Positions 55,976 through 64,000 of a DNA stretch of 64,000 nucleotides are shown here, piece by piece; positions within the stretch are counted from its first letter, which is position 1; each line of letters begins with the position of its first letter. Location: positions 9,245,001 to 9,309,000 of the forward strand of contig NC_092673.1 in NCBI RefSeq assembly GCF_964355755.1, in the 5' to 3' direction. The notes beneath the pieces are model-generated. The model saw only the letters and a list, made by a program, of their open reading frames with translations. It was not told the origin of the DNA and ran no database searches. The stretch is from Antedon mediterranea (taxonomy: Eukaryota > Echinodermata > Crinoidea > Comatulida > Antedonidae). Both the position numbers and the translations under genes were made by a program.

Positions 55976-57774
55976 ATGGCCAACGTGGAAAACAAAGAGC
56001 CAAATATTTCTAATTTAAATATTAGCGCCGCTGAACCGAACACCTGGCTGCGATTTTTTTTTTCGTACATAAGTTGGGGACCCCCTCATGAAACGTCACA
56101 AAATAAACATGAATAATTCATCAGTTAAATTTTCTTGTTCCGTGTGCACCCAAGCGTATAGCAACAAGAAGTGATTACACAAGTGCGGTACGATTCTAGG
56201 CCTATCTCCGCTGTTGAAGAATAGCGGCGTTTTGTGTGGATTGTCGAAATAATCGGCCTTTAGTTTATGGTGTTTTTAATATAATTTATTACTAAAGAAT
56301 TACGTGTTAAAATTATAGTTTCTATTAATACTATTAGGCCTAATTATTAGTCTCTAAACCCATGTCTATTCTAGTAGTAGCTGTGTGGATGTGTGTGACG
56401 TGTGTGTGTGTGTTAGGTATGACCAAAGATAGTTACACTATCTTTGGTAGACACAATCCGAGTAATAAGTCAGCAAAATTAAACAATAAACATTACACAA
56501 AAATACATTTTTTATTCTCGTGGGTCAAATCTTCCCATCTCATGTGTTCATATACGCGCATTTTTAAAGTTCCTTTGAGTACATTGCATATTGTTTGATA
56601 ATTGATAGCAGAATTAAAAAAATACAGTACACAAATTATACACATTCTTTATTCTTGTGGGTCTAAGCTTTCTTTGGGCTATGTCCAAGAACGCGTGGGT
56701 GCACACGGAACAACAACTGCGATACGATTCTTTCTACAACACGTAATTCTTTAGTAATAAACTATATTAAAAACACCATAAACTAAAGGCTGATTATTTC
56801 GACAATCCACACAAAACTCCGCTATTCTATTATGAAATCAGCGGAGATAGGCCTAGAATCGTACCGCACTTCTTGTTGCTATACGCTTGGGTGCACACGG
56901 AACAAGAAAATTTAACTGATGAATTATTCATGTTTATTTTGTGACGTTTCATGATGGGGTCCCAAACTTATGTACGAAAAAAAAAATCGCCACCTGGCTG
57001 TCGACTCTCATCAAGTCAATCATGGGCTGCAAAACCATTGCTGATATTAAATCTACATTATGCGACGCAGTCACCAAGATTGTCTCCTTGGAAAAAGACA
57101 TTACCATCCTCAATCTTGAAATCACCGGTTTACAAAAAGAACTGAGGAATTTGCACGCCGATATGCAGGAAAATTCTGATTTCATGGATGTTAAGCTGAA
57201 GGATATTGCCGAGGATACGCAGCAATCCACTACGGAATGCATAGAAGAGATACGCGACAAAATCGACAACCTAGAAGGACGTCAACGCCGTAACAATCTG
57301 AGGTTTACTGGCATACCCGAACAAGCAGAGGATAGTGAAGGTACTGTTAATTTCCTTTCCTCATTTATTTCCAATACCACCGGCATCAAAATCGCTAATG
57401 ATGATATACAACGAGCCCATCGAGTTGGACCACGTAATACCACCAGGGATAAACCGAGACCACTTGTTGCATACTTTCTCAGATATTCCACTAAAGAAAG
57501 AGTACGCAAGGCAGCTCCAAAAGTGAGACCTAAATTTAAAGATAATAACATCTACGTAAATAATGATTTTACCAGCAGAGTGATAAGTAGAAGAAAGGCA
57601 TTATACTCATCGATGAAATACCTGCATTCCAACAAAGTAAAGGCCTGGCTCCACCTTGACAAATTGCGTTACATAGATGCAAATGGTTATGTTCGCACAT
57701 TCATCGACATGGATCATCTTGCCAAATACTACCCGAACCTCAAGGAAGCACATGCCCCCGTAGCTACTGAGTAA
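55976..57774 (+). pseudogene. LINE ORF1, split by a 941-bp insertion
   Basis: ATG at 55976 opens MANVENKEPNISNLNISAAE and reaches NTWL at 56050. After the insertion the same frame resumes at 56991 with TWLSTLIKSIMGCKTI. A coiled coil follows (about 57070-57270, heptads of L/I), then GRQRRNNLRFTGIPE, an RRM-like region, and RPLVAYFLRY. This is the coiled coil plus RNA-binding plan of LINE ORF1 chaperones. The chance frame at 56941 that begins in the insertion is not the real start. Confidence 0.85.
56050..56990. mobile_element. MULE-like foldback MITE with 9-bp target duplication
   Basis: CACCTGGCT at 56041-56049 and 56991-56999 flanks the element. The ends GCGATTTTTTTTTTTCGTAC and its complement open inverted repeats of about 260 bp (56050-56310 and 56738-56990). 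A 9-bp duplication and long terminal repeats are the features of Mutator-like elements. A relic of the same family is at 52207. The centre holds a perfect 27-bp hairpin (56422-56448, ACCAAAGATAGT around TAC). No transposase. Confidence 0.9.
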
Positions 57775-57965
57775 TTCTAGTCGTCGCAATAATTTAACTT
57801 TACTTTGACTCTACTTACCGTCAACCGAAATATTACCTATAATATATTTTTTATTTCAAGAATTGTTTATTTTGCTTCTCATTAATTATGTATTAATGTA
57901 TACAGTCTCATGCATGCTTATTGCTGTATTTCTTTTTTAGATAACGCTATACGCAGCTATTGTTA

Positions 57966-60900
57966 ATGAATGTTAATTATCTTCACTTACTTCCTTTTTA
58001 TGACTTTAATGTGAACTCTGAACTTACTAACAACAATGATATTTCTAACATAACCTTTAATCCAGTTAATTACAATGAAAATGACAAATATGATGAATCT
58101 TTTGATCAACTAATTAATAATCTCAATTCACAGTCAGTTACCCTAGATGAATGCAGCTTTTATGATTATTCACAATTTAATTCTAAGTTTAATACATCCT
58201 TTAATACTAAACTATCTCTCCTGCATCTTAATATTAGAAGTATTACGCATAAAGTTAATGATCTCGAATGCCTTTTGAATTCAATTAATAACAAATTTTC
58301 CATAATCGGTATCGGTGAAACATGGCTTAATGAAAACTCCCCTATTCCTTTCATTAATAACTACTCCTTCTTTGCAAGCAATAGAAGCAATAATCAAATT
58401 GGCGGAGGAGTTGCATTTTTTATACGTAATGATAATTATTAGCATTACAATTCGAAATGACTTAAAATTACCAGACGACCTTTCCGAATCACTTTTTGTT
58501 GAGATTGAAAATTCAAAGACAAAAAATGATATTATAGGCATTATTTACAGAGCCCCCTGTGGAGGGCTAGATTCTTTTACTAAATCCGTCGATAATGTAT
58601 TACCCCAAATTAACAATGAAAACAAAAATTGTCATCTCATGGGAGACTTCAATATTGATTTATTAAAATTCCATAACCATAAATTAACAAACACTTACCT
58701 AAATACCTTAATTTCCCATTCTTTTTTTCCAACTATTTCAAAACCAACTAGGATTACCTCAACTTCGGCCACCTTGATTGATCATTTTTATTCCAAACAA
58801 TCTAACTATAAAATAGTTGCTGGTGTTTTACTTAATGATATCTCCGACCACCTTCCTATATTTCAGTTCATTGATCAAGAAATTAATGATCAAAACCTTG
58901 ATGATAATAGCGCCAACTATTCATTTCGTATAAACGACCTAAATGCCTTATCGATTGATTTAGAAGGTGAAGACTGGTCTATGATATTTGATTGTGACCC
59001 AAGATTGAGTTTTGATATATTTATTGACAAATTTACAAATATCCACTCCAGACACTTGGTTAAAAGTAGTATAAAATCAAATAAAACGTTTAAACAACCA
59101 TGGATGTCATCTGCTCTCTTAAAATGTAGTTCTCGGAAACATAAACTTTATAACAAATATATGCACACACGTAGTAATAATGACAAATTAAACTATACAA
59201 AATATAATAATATTTTCACTAATCTTTGTCGCACTGCTAAAAAGAATTATTATACTTCCCAGTTTGATAGATATAAAGGTAATCTGAAGAACACATGGCT
59301 TGTAATAAATTCTGTTTTAAATAAAGGTAATAATAATAACAAGCACCCGAATCTAATTAAAGACGGTGATAATATTTACAAAACTCAAAAAGAGATATGT
59401 GAATCGTTTAACAACTATTTTTCTACAATTGGTCCTAATCTTATTAATAGTATGCCAACTAATATAACTGATCCATTATCTTATCTTCATTCTGCGTTTG
59501 CCAACTCATTTTATATTAGCCCAGTTTCAATTGATGATGTTAACCTAACTATATACAATCTAAATTCTAATAAAGGGTCTGGATCTGACGGTATTACTGC
59601 TCGTGTCTTAATCATCCACCAACTTACCCATTGTATAAATTCATCTTTTTTATCTGGCACTTTTCCAACACACTTAAAACTAGCTAAAGTTGTGCCCATT
59701 TTCAAGAAAGGTGAACGAAGTCAATTATCTAATTACCGGCCAATATCACTACTTTCAGTGTTTTCCAAAATTATTGAAAAACTCATGTATTCTAAACTTT
59801 CTGATTATCTCACAAAATTTGATATACTTAATAAACGCCAATATGGTTTTCGAAAAAATCACTCTACATCCCATGCCGTTTTAGATCTTATTAATAATAT
59901 TACAAATTCATTTGAATCAAAAGAAAATTTATTAAGTTTATTTATTGATCTTTCAAAGGCCTTCGATGTTATTAATCACGATAATTTAATTAAAAAACTT
60001 GAGTGCTATGGAATTAGAGGTATTTCATTGAATTGGTTTAATAGTTATTTGAAAGATAGAAAACAATATGTTGCATTAGGATCTTGTACATCGTCGACGA
60101 TGGATATTATTTGCGGAGTGCCACAGGGATCTGTGCTTGGGCCATTGCTCTTCCTTATTTATGTTAATGATCTGGCTAATGTCAGTAACAAATTGCAAGT
60201 AATATCCTTCGCCGACGACACCACCTTATTTTACTCTAATTCCAATATTGATTTATTATTTACTACATTCAATGATGAATTAACAAAATTTTGTGACTGG
60301 TTTATTTCAAACAAATTACTTATTAATACTCTTAAAACAAATTATTTAATTTTTCACAATTCTCAACGTAAACTAAAAGTTGATGACCTAAATATACTTC
60401 TTGGCGGAATTCAAATTGAACGCAAAACTGAAACACTTTTTTTAGGTGTATATATTCATGAAAACCTCAAATGGACCAGTCATCAAAATTACGTTTCGAA
60501 AAAAATATCAAGATCTATTAGTATTATTAACAGACTTAAGCACTTCTTCCCTCTAAATATTTTAATTTCTCTTTATAACACACTTGTACTTTCTTATTTC
60601 CAGTATTGTAACATTATTTGGGCTGCAGATTACTCTTCTAATATTGCTAGATTAACTAAATTACAAAAACGTGCAGCTAGAATTATTACTTTTTCACCAT
60701 ATAGAACCTCATTTGAACCCCTTTTTAAACGTCTTGGTATATTAAAATTAACGGATATCCACAATGTTCAAGTTGCCAGTTTTATGTTTAATTGTTTTAA
60801 AAACCAACTTCCTATTTCTATGATTGATATGTTCTGTAAACGTACCAAATTTCACAATTACAATTTAAGAACTTCTCATTTAAACATTCCTTTTGCTAGA

Positions 60901-61044
60901 CTTACAAAAACTAAATTTTTTATAACTATATCAGGTCCTAATTTGTGGAATCATATCCCACCAAATATCAAAACGTCAATATCATTATTTACTTTCCGAA
61001 AAAAGTTAAAGAATCATTATATATCTAAATATTATACTGCTTAG
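57966..61044 (+). pseudogene. LINE ORF2: endonuclease and reverse transcriptase, one frameshift
   Basis: From ATG 57966 the first frame covers the endonuclease start (LLHLNIRSI, IIGIGETWLN, GGGVAFFIR). A single-base frameshift near 58437 leads to the frame ending 61044, with GIIYRAP, LMGDFNIDLL and ISDHLP (endonuclease), then GSGSDGI, NYRPISLL, RQYGFRKNHST, FIDLSKAFDVI, GVPQGSVLGPLLF and SFADDTTLF (catalytic box) and the closing SGPNLWNHIPPNIK. All active-site motifs are present, and this one shift is the only break in the reading frame, so it is a recent copy. Confidence 0.9.
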
Positions 61045-61552
61045 TTAATATGCTTATTATCATTATTTATACTCATATACTATTTATGTCTTACACAAAA
61101 TATTAGTTGTTGTTTATTATTGCAATCTTTAATCTATACTATATATAATGTATATATAGTATATACTATATATATACTGGAATTATAATTTATGTATACA
61201 TATTTTTTTTTTTCATTTACCAATATCGGTAGTTATTTCATTTATAATTATCATGAAACTATTGAAATATAATTTAAATAATTTTTATAAAGAAGATGTT
61301 AGTTATGTTATTATACTGTAATTTTTTATCCTAAATTATATAATTATATATTCTAGGTTATTTTTATTTTTTTAGTAATGTGTTTTGTTATGGGTCCCTA
61401 CGAGACAAGTTTTTAACTTCTAGAAGGGATCCATGATAATAATGACTACCAATTACTGCTTTATCTATGTTCACTTTAATATCTTTTTTTTATTTTGTAT
61501 ATATTCATTCATTATTATCTAAATAAATATTATCTGAATCTGAATCTGAATC
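61045..61552 (+). other. LINE 3' untranslated region and TGAATC tail
   Basis: AT-rich; GGGTCCCTACGAGACAAG and CTAGAAGGGATCC near 61391-61430 form an imperfect hairpin that may be the reverse transcriptase recognition structure. It ends with three and a half TGAATC repeats at 61534-61552. Confidence 0.7.
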
Positions 61553-63115
61553 TATGCCACTGTTAACAACGCTAAAGATGACGGAAACCTTTGCATGAAT
61601 GATCAAAACTGATGCCCTTAACATGTTCATTCCAAATGTAGCTTACGTGTTCACATTTTCTTTCAAACCTATACAATCATAATCCATCATATTGATGGCA
61701 GGTAATTTCCAAATGTAACTTGCATGTTCACATTTTCTTTTAAATCTATACAATTATAATCCATCATATTGATGGCAGGTAATTTTCAAATTTCCAAATG
61801 TAGCTGACGTGTTACAATTCTTTTTTAAATCTATAATCATAATCCATCATATTGATGGCAGGTAATTTTCAAATGTAGCTTACGTGTTCACATTTTCTTT
61901 TAAATCTATACAATTATAATCCATCATATTGATGGCAGGTAATTTTCAAATTTTCAAATTTTCATATTTTTGTATTTTGCCAGTTTTCAAATCACATTTC
62001 TGTTTTTTAAATGGACAATAAAGTATATATGACTATGACTATGACTATTGATGGCAGGTAATTTTCAAATTTCCAAATGTAGCTGACGTGTTACAATTCT
62101 TTTTTAAATCTATAATCATAATCCATCATATCGATGGCAGGTAATTTTCAAATGTAGCTTACGTGTTCAAATTCTTTTTTAAATCTATAATCATAATCCA
62201 TCATATTGATGGCTGGTAATTTCCAAATGTAGCTGACATGTTCACATTTTTAAAAATCTATAATCATACTCCATCATATTGATGGCAGGTAATTTAAAAT
62301 TTCAAATTTCAAATTTCAACAAATGTAACTTGCGTGTTCAATTTTTTTTTAAAAATCTATATAAATCATAATACATCATATTTGATGGCAGTGAATTTTA
62401 TAATTTTACTAATTATTATTGTGTATAAATAATTTCATAGTTATGCAATTATATTATATTTAGTATACAGTAGGCCTATGCTGTAGTTTAAAGGTCAATA
62501 ACCATACTATCGGCCATTCTTCTACAACATGTGCCATTAGACTGGATAGAAACACACATGTTTTAAACAATTTAAAAAGAAAAAAAATGTCATAAGACCA
62601 AAATTTTCAGAGTTATATTATTATAATTGACTAATAGTTCAAAGGTCAATAGTTGTAGAATGGGCCATTTTTTGTAAAAACATTTCATTATAATAAATAT
62701 GAATGTATAGTTTCTGAACAATTTGAGCCCTATTTCGTGTCTCTCCGATTATTGGTTACTGAGATACGATAAATCAAGGTCAAAGGTCAAAATGTCAGAA
62801 ATAAGACTTGCATCCATTTTTTGAGAAAATGTTTCATTAAAGTGAATATAAAAACATATATTTAAAACATTTTGACACCAAAATTAATTATCTGTGACTA
62901 GTGGTTCTCGAGATATAGGGTAATTATAAAAAATGGCCGCCATTTTTAATTATGCAAATTAAGGGCTTAGATGGCCGAATTTCGCTTGGGATCCGCCATA
63001 TTCGTAATCAGCGAGGTCGAAATATCCTAAATCAAGTGGATCCCAGCTTCTACCCAAAAGTGCTTCTTGATTCGTTTTCTAGGCCGTTTTTTTGAGAAAT
63101 GGAACCTGTCTAAAA
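61553..63115. repeat. Right arm of the 10.6 kb mirror-image structure
   Basis: It begins with the last bases of the cysteine-rich gene end and TTAACAACGCTAAAGATGACGG, then runs as the inverted image of the left arm to about 63066, with a weaker match to 63115. Its minisatellite (61675-62400, units of 70-110 bp with CATCATATTGATGGCAGGTA) is longer than that of the left arm. No coding frame. Confidence 0.85.
61960..62045 (+). mobile_element. LINE tail inserted in the right arm
   Basis: TTTTTAAATGGACAATAAAG followed by TATATATGACTATGACTATG is a 3' end with a GACTAT repeat tail; the left arm has no such segment. Only about 80 bp were integrated. Confidence 0.6.
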
Positions 63116-63416
63116 AAGAATCACATAAAAAGTAACAAATACATTTTTAAATTGATGATTTTACAGACGTTTTCTCGCACACAAAATGACTAGCCTACAG
63201 TACACTAGTAGCAGTATACTGTAATGTAACTCCTCGAGCTCCCCATGCTCAATGTTTTTGTTTCTATGGAACGTCAAAAGAGCAAAAATTATATAGAGGG
63301 CTGAAAACTCTGTTGGAGTCAAAGATCTTATAATCTAAAGATGTGACACTACCCGCGTTTACGCGTAACACTTTAGAAGCGTCAAATTATAGTGCGCCCC
63401 CTCGCAAGTAAAGCCC
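63116..63416. other. No gene seen
   Basis: Mixed-composition DNA between the mirror-image structure and the last element. AGTGCGCCCC near 63391 may be a degenerate outer repeat of that element. Confidence 0.4.
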
Positions 63417-64000
63417 GGCGCACACTCTAGAGCTTTCGGCTGAGCCAACTGGCACGAGTAAAGGGTCTTTCACACCTGTTCCGGCACGGTTCCGGTCCGG
63501 CGAATCGAACATCAATGTTTCGTTTTCACGCGGCTATGCACCAATCGATATGCGCGTAGCCGCGTAAAATCGAAACATTGACGTTCGATTGGATTTTCCG
63601 GCGCCGGACTGGAACCGTGCCGGAACAGGTGTGAAAGACCCTTTACACTTGGCTCACTAAAAAATTTGCCGCAAATTGTGATCGCGTTCTATCGGACGCA
63701 CACTAAACGCCTTCAGTACGCGATTTTCTGATTGGATAATTACTTACTACGCTATACAGCACGCGCTGAAATATCATAATAAATCAGAACATGTCATGCG
63801 CAGTGGAATTTTTTAGTGAGCAGGAAGCTCACGTTCGGCGCACACTTGAGGAAAATGGCACGCGTGCCAAAAAATATTAAACACGATAGATATTTTCCTC
63901 AGCGGCACGCGTGGCCGATTCCTCACGAAATCCCCGGCGCACACTGTGAGGCAAGTGTTACTCGTGGCAGTTGGCTCAGCCGGAAGCTCTAGTGTGCGCC
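63417..64000. mobile_element. Terminal-inverted-repeat element at the window edge
   Basis: GGCGCACACTCTAGAGCTTT (63417 on) faces a right end whose reverse complement is GGCGCACACTAGAGCTTCC, at 64000. The repeats continue over CGGCTGAGCCAACT for about 45 bp. GGCGCACACT also recurs inside at 63836 and 63930. No coding frame; the outer limit on the right may lie beyond the window. Confidence 0.65.
63458..63646. mobile_element. 189-bp MITE nested in the terminal element
   Basis: GTAAAGGGTCTTTCACACCT and its complement close a near-palindrome with arms of about 90 bp (inner blocks GGCACGGTTCCGGTCCGGCG and CGCGGCTA on both sides). It interrupts the left terminal repeat of the outer element just after CACGAG, so it is the younger of the two. 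Confidence 0.8.

Larger units (their letters stand above)
55773..61552 (+). mobile_element. Full-length L2-like LINE
   Basis: TATGCC occurs just before (55767-55772) and just after (61553-61558) the element. It has a short leader, ORF1 (from 55976), ORF2 (57966-61044) and a 3' untranslated part ending in TGAATCTGAATCTGAATCT, the repeat tail of L2-type LINEs. It is full length, since it starts with leader and both start codons. It carries one MULE-like insertion in ORF1 and one frameshift in ORF2. It is inserted in the right arm, in the cysteine-rich end of the unnamed gene. Confidence 0.85.

Noticed and set aside
56941-57000. Start of LINE ORF1 at 56941
   Set aside because: That start lies in the terminal repeat of the MULE-like insertion. 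The true start is 55976, as shown by the frame match on both sides of the 9-bp duplication.

Overview
This is a 64 kb piece of an animal nuclear genome, not a prokaryotic one. The coding pieces are short exons bounded by consensus splice sites. The rest is mostly AT-rich intron and intergenic DNA packed with retrotransposons and DNA transposons, plus many short TAGGCCTA-rich patches. The mix of BEL/Pao-type and Gypsy-type LTR elements, CR1/L2-like LINEs, hAT, MULE and TU-like foldback elements and TAGGCCTA patches suggests a marine deuterostome, most likely an echinoderm. That placement is an inference from style, not from a diagnostic gene.

Region 1 (about 1-26.7 kb) is one host gene on the minus strand, almost hidden because its exons are 51-211 bp long. 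Eight exons (26434-26644, 25720-25770, 18217-18275, 17599-17699, 17129-17194, 16419-16476, 8934-9038, 8420-8504) join in phase at every junction. They give about 245 residues: a basic N-terminus, a C2 domain and the first half of a PDZ domain. Several motifs (GCMSFG, GWYRLL, the PDZ start) look like the C2-PDZ part of RGS3, a regulator of G-protein signalling, as I remember it. A possible continuation of the PDZ lies at 32-141, and the RGS domain would lie to the left of the window. The long introns hold nearly all the transposons here: a 5.9 kb BEL/Pao-like LTR element with a perfect 5-bp target duplication, a 5'-truncated LINE, a Gypsy-type gag/protease relic split by a pogo/Tigger-like MITE, a TTAA-flanked element, and two copies of a 1.1-1.7 kb repeat.

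Region 2 (26.7-36.7 kb) is non-coding and repetitive. It holds a LINE tail, a set of CCCTGACGG hairpins, a tandem array of about 1.8 kb units with many TGACGTCA palindromes, a GCGGATAAC hairpin cluster, a 300-350 bp tandem array and a 14-bp minisatellite. An inverted copy of the repeat from the left end of the window interrupts the 1.8 kb array.

Region 3 (36.8-52.5 kb) is a collection of well-bounded mobile elements: a 100-bp-arm palindrome built from a tRNA 3' half, LINE tails, a 1.35 kb foldback element with a 7-bp target duplication, two related hAT-type elements starting CAGTGGTGGCGCCAG (one with a perfect 8-bp target duplication), and a 2.4 kb satellite of 157-158 bp units. One possible two-exon micro-gene lies at 43490-44473.

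Region 4 (52.5-63.1 kb) is the most striking. A roughly 10.6 kb mirror-image structure has inverted arms that contain minisatellites and the cysteine-rich end of an unnamed gene family (HTISGCDTTS motif, then a CxCKKSxLPCT tail). Each arm was later hit by a different LINE: a 5'-truncated CR1-like one on the left and a full-length L2-like one on the right. The right-hand LINE has its ORF1 split by a 941-bp MULE-like element with a 9-bp target duplication. The gene itself carries a 55-bp hAT-like micro-insertion with a perfect 8-bp duplication. The window ends inside another terminal-inverted-repeat element.
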